From: Gentiana macrophylla
Taxonomy: Eukaryota > Streptophyta > Magnoliopsida > Gentianales > Gentianaceae
Length of the DNA: 64,000 nucleotides
Direction: 5' to 3'
Assembly: GCA_026214975.1 (NCBI GenBank)
Contig: CM047807.1
Coordinates: forward strand, 68,241,824 to 68,305,823
The position numbers and the translations under genes were made by a program. Positions 22,153 through 33,450 of this stretch are shown here, piece after piece. Position 1 is the stretch's first letter, and each line of letters begins with the position of its first letter. Under the pieces are notes generated by a model. That model was not told where the DNA came from and searched no databases. It saw nothing but the letters and a program-made list of their open reading frames with translations.

Positions 22153-25100
22153 CTTATCGAGATCCACAATCTTGCAATCTGGATAGTTGTGAATGAGCTG
22201 ATATTCAGCATGGTATGTCATGAATCGAACCACCCCTGCAAATTTGTACCAAATGTGTAATATGGCATTAATATATAACGAAATTCTTAAAGATAAATTA
22301 ATAATCACAAGGCCAGAAGAAAAAGTAAAGGCACGTCCAATGATCAAGCACATCTACACAATGTCACTTTGAAAAAAAGAAGATAACATTTACTGTGACA
22401 ACTAGACAACTAGATGATATCACATCTACAATGTCACTTTTAGTTACATGTGCTTCTTGTACAATAATTTTAATAAGAATTAAGTAAAGTTCTTAAAATA
22501 TGTACACAATATAACATGTTCCCCTGCTTCCTTGCTCCATTTTTTCTCCCTAGATCTTAGATACTTTCAATAAGTCCCAAGTTCTTTAACTGATAAATAC
22601 TACCTCCGGTCCAAAATATAAGTCATCCTACACTTTTCTACTTGTCCCATAATATAAGTCATTCTACATTACCAATGCAACATTTATTGCTCTTTCTCTA
22701 TCTTACCCTTAATTTATTATGAATTCAACAACTTTTCATTATTTAACAACTATTGCATTAATGATAGTCAAGGGGTATTTTAGACATTAACCTTCAAATT
22801 AATGACATTCAACCAATTTCTTAATCTTTGTGAAAACTCCTAGGATGACTTATATTTTAGACCGGAGGTAGTATTAATCAACGTATAAAAATGATCAATC
22901 ATAGGAACCACAAGTAATAACTTGTACCTAATCACATCAGACGTACGAACCAGCATCGGCACCTGAAATTCCATTGCTTATGTGAACATATGAGACGGAC
23001 AACAAAGAACAGAGCATTAAGGATTACACATCGCATCTTAACTCAACATCATCCATTTTCATATCAATTTTTTGAGCTCTATTAAAAACATCAAAAGATA
23101 AAATTCTAGACATAAAAGAGAAACCGAAAGGAGTGAAAGAGGCAGAAATGAACTCATTGTCATTACGCAATGAAGATTTAAATGATGTAAAACTCACCGG
23201 AAGAGATAAACCACAACAAAGTCTTGAGCTTCCAACATCCATGCACACATCCATGCCACCTCTAAAATAGAGGGAAAAAAGAGCCACATCAACAAAAGAA
23301 AAAACATAGTATCACTAAATAATCGAAACAAAGCAAGCATAAAATTTGAAGGCACTAAAGGTATACTATTGGATCAGTTGAATATATGTACCAACATAAT
23401 TCAAATAGTCGATGAAGTACCTTGTTTCTCTTATCATAACATATTCCCCAAAAAAGTCGAACACTCAGCAAACACTACAATTATAGAAGCAAAGGTGCAT
23501 TCTAGCTGGAAACAAAATTCCAAATGATGTTCTTCACATCTCACTAAAATTATCATTCTCTCCAATGGATTAATCAAACGACCCAATAATACTATAATGC
23601 AGAATCAAATATAAAAATTTAATATTGTTTGATATTTAAGTAAAAAGTCAACTCCCATTTGGTTACACATGAACCAACATTTCGATAGAAATAATAGATG
23701 ACAATTGGACACAAAATACAATGCAAAAGATAACAATTCAATATGAGCAAAACTCCATATAACCTTGCAAAACATTAATAAATATAAAAAAGAGTCAAAT
23801 CAAAGAAAAGCCCTGGTATTTAGTTCCACTTGCTATTATTAACTCAAGTGCAAGCCTTCAGTCATGCGTTTATATGCACTATATATCCATGAACGTGTAC
23901 ATTAAAGATATACATCAAATGAAGATGATAACAGAAATAAAGAAGTGGAACATTCAAGCTAACAACTTTTAATGGGAGCTTCTTAAACTCAGGCTGAGAA
24001 TTTATTTCTTTGATAAGAGACTTAGAAAAAAATTGATTAAATTAATAATTTGATAAAGCACCATTGAATTCAAAGTGGCACTTTGAACATTCCATCTTTG
24101 AGCTTTCCAGCACATACTTAACTAGTATAAAAGAATTCATCCAAAGACTTTGAACCACATTGCATGAATACAGTTCATAAGCTTAAAGAATCGAAAACAT
24201 GGAATATACGATAAAAAGTACATACCATTTCCACTTCTTGTTGACATTGTTCATCGATCTCTCGACAATGGCGGGCACGCAAATGCACCTTGCAAATTTG
24301 TTAAGATCAATGCCAAGAGGCCCAAGAATAGAATGAGCTAGTTCAGATCTCTGTCATTTGACAGAGCAAAGTTAGTGTTTATAGACCTTGGCATGCACCA
24401 TATCTAGAAAACTAGACAGCCATTCATGAACTAATTATGAAACAAAGATGAAAATATTACTGAAACAAATAACTAAAACAAAGAACGACAACAAAAGTAG
24501 TTCGATTGTTTGTTTGTAAGATGGCTTGAAGAACATATTCCAAATTAGATCCTCATTTTAACAGATATTATATAGACAAATGTCTCAAGATGTAGAGTGA
24601 ATCATATGAATAAATTTCATCATGATTATTACCTGCAACAATTGGCTCATCATATTGGAGTCCTTTCGGAATTCTTGTTGGAATGCTCAAGGATTCACAA
24701 CAAAAACCATTTGTATTGAGGCCCAAAACAATGGTTGAGCTACAAAACATACTTCACATTCACAGTCTATCACAACTAATTGAGCAAATAAAGTCAAGTT
24801 CATGATCCAAAAGAGAAAAAAAATTCCAACCACTAGCACATAGAAGTTAAATTTGTGAAAAAAATGTCAATAAATCCAATGTAAATGAAACACAGCTTAC
24901 ATGTCCCCTCATAAGCAAGACTAATAATTTGAACACTCAAATTGTTGCTTCAAATGAAACTACCTGGTACTAAATCTAAGAATCATTGAAAACGGTAGCT
25001 TATAATTATGCCAAGAACTATGTTGAAAAGTGTAGCTAGGCTAGCTCGGCATAATAGCTTATAACTATGTTGAAAATCATTGTTGTTTTGACTACGGGAT

Positions 25101-25780
25101 TTTGCAGATTCATGTGGTTCAAACCAATTGTTTTCGCCATTACTAGAACAAAAGTTTGCTAGTGCCAATCAATTAAGATTCACAACTACCGAATGAATTA
25201 ATTGAGAACAACTATATCCAAAATCACCGATACAATGAATCCAAAGGAAATTCTCAACATTTACAAATAAAAATTAGATCTTTTACTCAAATGTATGCTC
25301 CATCATAAACTCGTAAGCTTTGCATGAAGTTCAAGTAAGAGCAACCTGAAGGTTGTAAGAGCAACTACGTAACTGAACGAGCAATCGAACGAAGTATTCA
25401 AGCATCAAAATTGATTTCAAGTGAAATAAAAGAAATTCACGATACATGTTTTAGATGACAAGACATTGACGAAAAGAAAATCAATCGCCACCGAAAGTAA
25501 AACAATCGACGGTGGCGTGGAATGGAATATTACGAAACTTAGCGTAAGACCGGTGGTGTCTTTGGTATATAAGAATAGCGCGAATAATGGTAGACGGCGG
25601 CGCGATCGAGCCGCCTCTAAAATGGAGTTCGAGAAATGGCATACTCGGAGACCTCGCGAATGGATTCCAAGAAACAAGATCTTGGCATCTTTCTCGCCAC
25701 AAACATGAAGAGGCTATTTTGATTAAGCAAAGGATATTAGGGTTGAATGCCCTTTTGATAATAATGATCGCAAAATACAA
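22153..25780 (-). other. Exon-like host sequence inside the CACTA element
   Basis: Several minus-strand blocks look like exons with AG and GT borders. 24739-24633 (107 bases) reads STIVLGLNTNGFCCES then IPTRIPKGLQYDEPIVA. About 24355-24291 reads RSELAHSILGPLGIDLNKFA. About 23267-23206 reads GGMDVCMDVGSSRLCCGLSL. 22235-22153 (83 bases) reads VVRFMTYHAEYQLIHNYPDC. The 25440-25780 block is richer in G and C and may be a first exon. The blocks do not all join in one phase by eye, so some exons are missing or misjudged. I do not recognise the gene. This would be a captured gene fragment (Pack-CACTA) or an unrelated insertion. The start and end are approximate. Confidence 0.35.
22600..22871. mobile_element. 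Stowaway-like MITE
   Basis: A 272-base element with inverted ends CTACCTCCGGTCC and GGACCGGAGGTAG-like (reverse complement, one substitution), extended by a near-perfect TATAAGTCATCCTA match. It is flanked by TA on both sides (22598-22599, 22872-22873). The terminal sequence and TA target are those of Tc1/mariner-derived Stowaway MITEs. It carries no ORF. It lies inside the CACTA element and is the youngest layer of the stack. Confidence 0.88.
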
Positions 25781-26035
25781 ATCCCGCTACTTGTCGCCAA
25801 AAATCACTAATGAATAGATAATTAAGCGGATGCCCAATTAGAATTTAATTAAAAAAATCAATTTGTTAAATGTATCGGTTGTGACCAATTTAAAAATTGG
25901 TCACTAAGAGACCACATTTTAATGATAAAAAAATCTAACCGTCACTACATTTACAAAAAAAATTGCTTTTGGTGACCGGAATCTTATCCTCTCACCAAAT
26001 TTTAGTCATTATTTCTTCATTATTTTGTAGTGAAT

Positions 26036-26640
26036 AGATCCATGTGCATCAGCTCCAAAACTCTTTTTGTTGATTTTTTAGTCATTGACTTGAAGCTTGA
26101 CTTTGTCTGTTTACCTTGCTGACATGCATCACATAAAGCATCCTTCTTGAATGTGATCTCAGGTAAACCAATCATAAGTTTCTTCTTCACCAACTGATTG
26201 ATATCATCAAAGTTTAAATGATTCAACTTCTTATACCATAACCAATTAAGTTCTGATTTGGTATGCACAATCAGGCATGTTTCTGGAACTGCAGTAGACC
26301 AATCCAAAATGTACATGTTTTGTTGTCTTCTTCCTTCTAACACAACTTGGTCACCTCTTTCACTAATGACAATACAAGTTCCTTTGTCAAAAGTGACTTT
26401 GTATCCCATGTCACAAAATTGTCCGGTGCTCAGGAAGTTGTAGTCCAGTCTTTCCACATATGCCCCATTCCTGATTGTTAATCCATTTCTCACAAGTGTG
26501 CCATATCCTCTTATGTAACCAGGTGTATTCTTGTTTCCAAAATTCACTCTAGGACCATTCTTTGTCACAAAGTTTGACAAACAGTGCTTATTCTTTGTCA
26601 TATGTTTGGAACATCCACTGTCAAAGTTCCAGACACCCTA
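26036..26640 (-). pseudogene. B1 protease end and integrase, N-terminal half
   Basis: The minus strand carries the protease active site FDSGCSKHMT (Asp-Ser-Gly at 26622-26614) with a stop just upstream. It continues as MTKNKHCLSNF, the pre-integrase segment, the HHCC zinc domain (KKLNHLNF and CDACQQGKQ) and the approach to the first catalytic Asp (ELMHMDLF). The CACTA element cuts it right after MDLF. The protease would cleave the polyprotein and the integrase would insert the cDNA. The rest is at 20750-21394. Confidence 0.85.
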
Positions 26641-28927
26641 CAAAACAAAGTTAATGCATTTTAGGTACCCAAACCTGTTTGGGTCCATAATGGTCAGTGG
26701 TAAGCATGACCCTTGGCAAATTTCCATAAGGTCTTCTTTGAAAAGTGTGATACTTTGGTTCATACATGTATTCCACACATCCATAAGTTCTAACAGTTGG
26801 TTGTGTAGGATTCATATATGTTTTCTAGCCTTTTGGTTTGTATTACTGTTTAAAGTGATTTCTATGGTTAGAAGCATTAGTATAACCATTGGTTTGCTGT
26901 CTGTTAGGAACAACCCTGTAATGTGGAGTCTCATTGAGGTCCTCGCCGAGGCCTTGTATAAGTCCTCTCACCGAGTCCTCTCGCGATTCCATTGCTTAGG
27001 TTTTACCTCTAGCAAAGATGGTTATACTTGTCGCTTTTTTGCCAGAAAGTGCGAGAATATTCCAATCATCATCGATAGGGGAACAATCTACCTTTCCCCC
27101 CGAGATAAGTATCCCTTGAATGATTTGCATTTTTGGGTTTAGGATTCTTATCCTTGGAAAATTTCTGGTTTTACCCTTCGTGGTGGTCCAAACAGACTTG
27201 GTAGCAGTCCGCTATCAAGAGTCTAGAAGGCACAAGCAGTCCTATTTTTAGATTTATTCTTTTTATTAGGAGTTGTTGACCTCTTTCACTTCTGATTTTG
27301 CTTCCTTGAAGCTTTCTCAGTAGGCTTTACTACCTTAGCAACCCTTTTGGGAGTTGGATCTTGTGCAGGCACAAACTTAGGACCAATTCTGGGTCCACTC
27401 TTATTGGATTGTTGAGTTCCAAATCCAAGCCCTGTTCTATCACCATAAGGTTTCCTAGATTTGAATGCAGTGGAGGAACAAGATGGTTCAGTAGACTCAG
27501 CAACTATTGAAGGTTCAGCAGGTTTATGCTGATTCTGTCTGACTTCTTTTTCCTTTCCTTTGAGAATTCTTAATTCAGCATTTAATCTTTCAACTTGTGA
27601 TTGAAGAGCTTCTTTTTCAGCCTTCACAATCTCATAACCAGATTGTATTTTCCTCAGTTGATTAAGGATGGCAAAGCTTCTTCATTGTCAGAATTTCTAG
27701 GATTTGAACCACAAGTTGATTCACAATCACTTTCAGCAGGAGTGTTTATTGATACAGAATTGTATACCTCCTCTGTTTCATCCATATTAGCATTTAAAGC
27801 ATAATCTTCCATCTCAGCAACAAGTGCTGTGTCATTAGATTCATTTCCTTTTTCTGACTCTACTTTATACCCAGATTCATCTTCAGCAACCTAAGCCTTC
27901 TTGCTATGTCTTCTTTGTTGGCTCTTGGTCTTTAGTAGGTCTGGACAATCAGGTCTAAAATGTCCAGGTTTCTTGTAGTTATAGCAAAGATAATCATGTT
28001 CCTTTTTCTGTTTCAACTCAGGACAGTCAGGTTTGAAGTGTCCTGGCTTCTTGCACTGATAGCACAAGTAATCATTATCTTTCTTTAATTCATCCTTCTT
28101 CTTTTCATTGAATTTCTTATTGAAATTCCTAGGAGAACCCTTTCCAGGTTTCATCATCCTAATTTTCTTGCTCAGTAGAGCAATTTGTTCTTGCATTTCA
28201 TCCAGCATATCATCTTGACCTTCTGATGCTTCTTCTTGATGTGAAGCAGCCAATGCAGTGGTTTTTGGCTCTTCTTTTTCAGTTACAAGTATAATCTTCT
28301 TGCTGAATTCATAAGCTTTAAGATCTGAAAATAATTTGAAGGTGTCTTCTTCATGCAAACTCCTCATTTCTTCTATTGTAGTCACCTTCATCTCCCAAAC
28401 TTCTTTGGCAGGTAATGCTTCCAAGATCTTTGAATTTATCTCTTCTTGTGAATACTTCACACTCAGCAAGGTGAGTTCGTCCATGATTGCATTGAACCTT
28501 GATTCCATTTGTTCAATGGTTTCATTTGGTTTCTTCTTCTTGGCCACACTGATTTTATTCTTCTTGATTGCATCAGTGCCTTCACAGATTAATTGCAACT
28601 TGTCCCAAAGTTCTTTTGCAGTTTTGCAATCTTTCACCTTCATGTACATATTGCTATACAAAGTTCTATAAATGATATCAATAGCAATATTGTTGAGATT
28701 TGCTCTCTTTCTATCTTCAGCAGTCCATCCCCTTTTTGGTTTTGGAATGTACTGTGTCTCATTACCCAATCATTCTCGCCTTGGTAATCTCCGTTGGTCC
28801 ATCCACAACACATCCATCATTTCATCATGTGTTGCAACTAGATAAGCCTCAGCATTCGACGCTTATACTTATCAAATCTATCTAAAGAACACATCAGCAT
28901 AGTTCTAGCGTACTGGTTGTTATCCAT
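26641..28927 (-). pseudogene. B1 gag with two zinc knuckles
   Basis: The likely start is minus-strand ATG 28927 (MDNNQYARTM), followed by a frame break, then a long open stretch 28769-27891. That stretch has the Copia gag core (ADRKRANLNNIAIDIIYRTL, KELWDKLQLICEGT) and two knuckles. The first, CYQCKKPGHFKPDC, is intact; the second, CYNYKKPGHFRPDC, has Cys to Tyr. Residues 28240-28170 form a helical, acidic segment. Beyond 27891 a coiled-coil (ALQSQVERLNAELRIL, about 27610) and a basic Gln/Lys-rich tail lead towards the protease. Gag forms the particle and binds RNA through the knuckles. Stops make it inactive. Confidence 0.85.
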
Positions 28928-29018
28928 GATGCAAAGCTTTGAAAATCAGTAACTTGAAAAAGTTTTCAAAGTATTTTCACAAGAACAACAAGTAGGATTA
29001 CTTCAGAACAGATGCACT

Positions 29019-29030
29019 GCTTTGATACCA
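29019..29030 (-). other. B1 primer-binding site
   Basis: On the minus strand TGGTATCAAAGC follows the 5' LTR after two bases (AT). It matches the usual initiator Met-tRNA site except at the 3' end. The same word is found in A2 at 60006. Confidence 0.8.
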
Positions 29031-29032
29031 AT

Positions 29033-30648
29033 TGTTGGTCCCTTGAAAAGGCTTTGGTTAAGTTTAGAGGGGGGGTGAATAAACTTATCACTTAAAACTT
29101 TTTGGAGTTGACAAACTCAGCAACTTCAGTAGCCTGCTGATACTTCAGTAGTCTGCTGATACTCAATAGTCTGCTGACTATTGAATATACTGAATTTGTG
29201 TAGTGGAAATATATCGAAAATTAAGCCTTATTACTTGTTGTTAAATATGATACCAAGTATTAGATACTCAGTGGTGTATGTGTGTGAATTTAGTTGCTAG
29301 ATTCAGTAGGTTGATGTGTGTAATAAACTAAATACAGAATGTAAGTGCAGAAAGTAAGTAGGCAGATTTTATAGTGGTTCCAGGTGGTGTAATCTTGTCA
29401 GTCCACTCTTCTCCTGTGATGTTGGAAGTAATTCACTAGAGAGATTCTTGAGATAGCTGTTACAAAAATCCCTAAGATGTTTGTCCTTGAAGGGTAGGAT
29501 TGCCTCTTCACCAACTCCACCACAAACAACAGTCTTTCACACAGATGTGTTTCACTGTCTTCAACAGATTTCTTGTAAAATAAAGATTGAATCAAGTAAA
29601 TGATTCTGTTGCAGCAGCTTGATCAGGATGATATGATCAGCAGCTTGATGTCTTCAAGTGTGTAAACTTGATGTAGCTTGATTGCAGATTACACTTGAAG
29701 ATTTTCTCTGGATCAGTAGCCTTAAGCTCAGTAGGGTCAGCAGGGTGATTTCTTGATTAGAATTTGAAGCTCAGGATTATTTCTTATTTTTTTATCAATC
29801 ATCATCTTTCTTCTGAATTTGGAGTCCTCTATTTATAGGTAGGAGTACTTGTGACTTATATTTGAAATTCAAATATAGCTGTTCCATGTTTTGTCCCATT
29901 TGACTTGCTTTCTGTCACTGTTCATAGTACTGACACAGTCAGACTGCCTTTTGACAGAATGCAGTCTATCCATCCTTTGACATATATCCATTGGATAAAG
30001 TCCTGAGTCATTCCAACGTCCTTTTAATATCAACCATTGATTTGTTTTATAAAATCAGAGGTTGTTAGCTGTCCTTATCCTTGTTTTCTTTCAATGTAAT
30101 CTTGAATAAATCGAGGTATATGTATCAGCAGGTTCATAAGTCTGCTGAGATACATATCAGTCAGCTGAACCATAATTTGCTGTGTTTAAAACAAAATGCA
30201 GCTGACTTCTTTTATATAACTTTTATTTGTGAAGTTAGATTACACCTTTTTGCATATAGCTTAGTTCCAATCACCATTCAACTTATGGAACTTAGACCTT
30301 GTACACAAGGTATATGTAATCAGTTTAGGTCATCACAGACTTCCTCAAATTATGATTCCATATCCTTGACTTTAATTACTAAGTTTGATCCCTTAGCCTT
30401 CATTAACTGAGTTGGAGCCCTCAGCCTTCAGTCTTTAGCAGGTTCCTGACTAGTCTACTGACCTAGTTATCCTATTGATATAGACTAGTCTGCTGATATA
30501 AACCAGCTGACCATTACACTTGTTTGATCAAACCTATACAAAGATAAAACTCTAATAAACCTATACATTTGATCTAGACATCTTTTTGCCTTTGCACTAT
30601 AACAGCTAGTCGGGCACTCATCACAAAAAATCAAAAATAAGTCCAACA
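29033..30648 (-). repeat. 5' LTR of B1
   Basis: Pairs with 12418-14093. It lacks the 77-base segment found in the other LTR and has one extra CTGCTGATACT-type repeat near 29135-29165. A TATA-like CTATTTATAGG (reverse CCTATAAATAG) lies near 29829-29839. The right border is the TCCAT duplication, after which A1 RT resumes. Confidence 0.92.
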
Positions 30649-30653
30649 TCCAT

Positions 30654-31549
30654 ATGTATAACTTTTGATCAACATCTTTTCCATTTTCATCCTTCCCAAC
30701 AATCACTCTTGCACACATTGGTGTATCTGATGTGCCACTTGTATCCACACCATATTTGTGTATCAAGTCCTTTGTATACTTGGCTTGATTGATAAAGATG
30801 CCATCTTCCATTTGTTTCACTTGTAAACCAAGAAAATAGTTGAGTTCTCCCATCATACTCATTTGAAATTTACTTTTCATCAGATTTGCAAATTTCTCAC
30901 ATAGCTTCTCATCTTCTGATCCAAAAATGATGTCATCAACATAAATCTTAACCAACAAAGTGCATGTTCCTTCTTCTAGCTTGAAGAGAGTCTTGTCAAT
31001 AGTCCCTTTGTTGAATCCATTGTTGATTAAGAATTGTGACAGTGTCTCATACCAGGCTCTTAGTGCCTGTTTGAGTCGATATAGTGCCTCTTTGAGTTTG
31101 TATAGTTTATGTTCCTTTCATTTGAGTCGGAAACCAGGTAGTTGTTCCACATATACTTCTTCTTCTAGAATTCCATTCAAGAATGCACTTTTGACATCCA
31201 TTTGATATACTTTGAAGTCTTTATGTGCTGCAAAAGCTAGAAAGTGTCTGATAGCCTCTAATGCTACTGGTGCAAAAGTTTCATCATAATCTATTCCTTC
31301 TGCTTGAGAATAGCCTTTAGCAACTAGCCATGCCTTGTTTCTGACAACTGTTCCTTGTTCATCCATCTTGTTTCTGAATACCCATTTTGTTCCAATGATA
31401 TTTACCTTGTCTGGTCTATCCACTAGTTCCCAGACCTCATTTATCAGAAATTCATTGAGCTCTTCTTGCATAGCTATATTCCAGTCAGCATCTTGAATTG
31501 CATCATCTATTGTTTTGGGCTCCACTTGTGATAGAAAACAAGTTAGCAT
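30654..31549 (-). pseudogene. A1 reverse transcriptase (upstream of the B1 insertion)
   Basis: Minus-strand Copia [68 protein letters not shown] and [12 protein letters not shown] run from 31549 to 31118. Then come the thumb with QALRAWYETLSQFL, YVDD (30943-30932), MSMMGELNYFLGLQVKQ and DVDQKLY at the B1 junction. The next residues (IGSLLYL) lie at 12410, which fixes the insertion point. The frame breaks at about 31118. The intact catalytic box suggests A1 was young when it was hit. Confidence 0.88.
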
Positions 31550-31559
31550 ACTTTCTAGT

Positions 31560-32028
31560 TGTCTCCTGGTTCTAACTCCTGTATAAATATCTTCAATGAC
31601 TTGTTCTTCACGATGATCTCTCAGTCAATTCAAATCAGGTTGAAGTTGCTCTAGATTTGGTTCTTCTACAACTTCATATTGTGCATCAACTTCATGATCT
31701 TGTGTTGGTGCCTCTTGGGTTGTATTGACTGGTGCATCATTTTAATTGCCAAATGTGTGATCCAGAATAGTAGCTGGTACTGTTGTATTCATATAGACTT
31801 GTCTTTGTGCAGTTTCTTCTTCAAAGTTGTGTGACTTTCACCATTTGTATTTGGTTCATAAAAAACTACATGAATTGACTCTTCAATCACCCATGTTCTT
31901 TTGTTGAGCACTCTAAAAGCTTTACTGGTGTCTGAGTATCCTATGAAGATTGCTTTCTCAGCTTTTTCATCAAAAGTATGCAACTGATTCCTGTTCAAAA
32001 CAAAACTTTTAGATCCAAACATATGCAA
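31560..32028 (-). pseudogene. A1 integrase C-terminal region and linker
   Basis: Minus strand: SKSFVLNRNQLHTFDEKAEKA, FIGYSDTSKAFRVLNKRTW and EESIHVVFYEPNTNGE are the typical end of Sirevirus integrase. They are followed by a low-complexity acidic linker with stops up to the RT start. The A2 counterpart (63300-63550) is cut at the same region by B2. Confidence 0.75.
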
Positions 32029-32049
32029 ATGTCAAATATTAGGTTTTCT

Positions 32050-32865
32050 TCAATTCCAAATTTCATATGGTGTTTTTTCATGATGTTTGTTGATGATAGA
32101 TCTGTTTTGAGTATAGCATGTCAGATTTGTCGCTTTCACCCAAAATCTCTTTGGTAGACATGCTTCTGCAATAATGGTTCTGACAGCTTCTTTGAGTGTC
32201 CTACTTCTTCTTTCTGCTACACCATTTTGTTGTGGAGTCCCTGCTGATAGTTGATGTAGTACTCCATTTTCTTCACAGTAGGTTTTGATTACTTCATTTA
32301 GGAACTCTATGCCTCTATCTGATCTAATCTTATTGATCTTCAATTCTTTTTCATTCTGAATTCTTCTTAGTAGATCTGGAAGCTTCTTGAGAGTTTCTTT
32401 CTTCTTGTTCAAAAAGATAGTCCAGGTGACCTTTGAGAAATCATCAACCACCACCAATGTATACTTCTTTCCACTTACACTCACAGGAGTGACTGGTCTA
32501 AATAGGTCCATGTGCAAGAGGTGCAGAATTCTGGTTGTTGATTGTTGTGGCTTTGACTTGAAAGAACTCTTGATCTGCTTCCCTTTTTGACATGCAGCAG
32601 AAAGACTTTCCTTTTTGAATGTGATCTCTGGAAGGCCTTCAACTAGCTTGTTCTTTGACAATTTGTTGATGGTCTTGAAGTTGAGATGGTTCAGTCTTCT
32701 ATGCCAAGTCCAATTGGTTGATTGCTTATTCTTGACAAGCAGACAAGTTTCTGCTTTTGCTGTCTTCCAATCCATCACATACATGTTGTCTTCTCTTTTT
32801 CCTACACGTACAACTGTGATAGTTTTATTATGAATCACTTTGCTTCCTTCTTTGTTGAAGTTCAC
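32050..32865 (-). pseudogene. A1 integrase core
   Basis: Minus-strand ORF of 271 codons. The zinc domain has HRRLNHL; the CX2C pair reads SLSAACQKG, so the first Cys is lost (A2 keeps SLCDAC). The three acidic residues of the catalytic centre are present: MDLF, IRSDRG and GVAERRSR. A degenerate approach follows with TPYEIWN. The zinc-domain loss would impair multimer formation, by analogy with other integrases. A stop at 32881 separates it from the protease-proximal part. Confidence 0.85.
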
Positions 32866-33062
32866 ATTGTAGCCTTTGTCACAGAATTAAATGATGCTTA
32901 GAAGATTGAAATTCAATCTTTTCACATAAGCCACATTTTGAATTTTCAAATTGTTCTTGAGCATTGTGCCTTCCCCCTTAATTTTGCCGGGATTCTCTTT
33001 GCCTGCAAATGTAACTTTGGGTCCATCAAAAGCTTAAAGTCAGTCAACCATCCTTTGTTCCC

Positions 33063-33450
33063 TGTCATATGTCTGGAACATCCACTGTCTATGCACCAGA
33101 CATCATACAAAACAAATTAAGTATGTTTAGGTACCCGACACTATTTTGGTCCATACCTATTAGCAGTCATGCCTCTCATTCCAAGTGTGTATCCAAAGGA
33201 TCTCCTTCTTGGATAATTGAAATAATCAACTTCATACATGTAAGGCATGGCAGAATAATTTCTTGTAAACTTATTGAAATTATTCTGATACAATTCTCTA
33301 CTTTTTGGTTCATTTGCATCATTTTTCACTCTCCAATATGCAGGAGGAAACTTTTTTTCATATTGCTTCTTGTGTCCAGGAACATGCCTTGGTTGGCTTT
33401 TCCTAAACACATGTTGCATACTATGAAATGGTTTCTTCTTGTATTTTGAG
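33063..33450 (-). pseudogene. A1 protease and gag C-terminal spacer
   Basis: The minus strand carries the protease site CIDSGCSRHMTGNKGW (Asp-Ser-Gly at 33089-33081). Just upstream is a Sirevirus spacer with QPRHVPGHKKQYEKKFP, SFGYTLGMRGMTANRYG and MQHVFRKS. The same spacer is nearly identical in A2 (61918-62220). The protease would cut gag-pol. Stops before and after break the frame. Confidence 0.78.

Larger units (their letters stand above)
21395..26032. mobile_element. CACTA-type DNA transposon (non-autonomous) in B1 integrase
   Basis: The ends are CACTACAAGAAAATTGG (21395) and, as the reverse complement of the right end, CACTACAAAATAATGAAG (26032). CACTACAAGAAA is the classic plant CACTA terminal repeat. 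The flanks are AAT at 21392-21394 and 26033-26035, the expected 3 bp duplication, and removing the element restores the B1 integrase sequence seen in A1. Left subterminal sequence carries repeated CCCGTCAT/TGACGG words. No transposase-like ORF is visible in its 4638 bases, so it needs a transposase from elsewhere. It contains exon-like blocks on the minus strand (see separate entry) and a MITE at 22600-22871. Confidence 0.9.
12418..30648 (-). mobile_element. Sirevirus-like Copia LTR retrotransposon B1
   Basis: A full-length minus-strand element flanked by a perfect 5 bp duplication TCCAT (12413-12417 and 30649-30653). LTRs are 12418-14093 and 29033-30648, with plus-strand ends TGTTGGTCCC and GTCCAACA. 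Inside, read on the minus strand, are a primer-binding site (29019-29030), gag (28927 down), protease (26614-26622), integrase (split by a CACTA element at 21395-26032), an acidic linker, RT, RNase H (to 18856), an extra ORF (18222-14332) and a polypurine tract (14094-14108). Without the CACTA insert and its duplication it would be about 13.6 kb, long for Copia but normal for Sireviruses with an extra ORF. It lies in A1 RT and is younger than A1. Confidence 0.93.

Noticed and set aside
26905..27140. An apparently foreign block inside B1 with long plus-strand ORF content and higher GC
   Set aside because: On the minus strand it reads as the gag-protease spacer of the element itself (KGKVDCSPIDDDWNILALSG resembles the A1 spacer KGRLYP..EDNWNVAPS), so it is ordinary element sequence.
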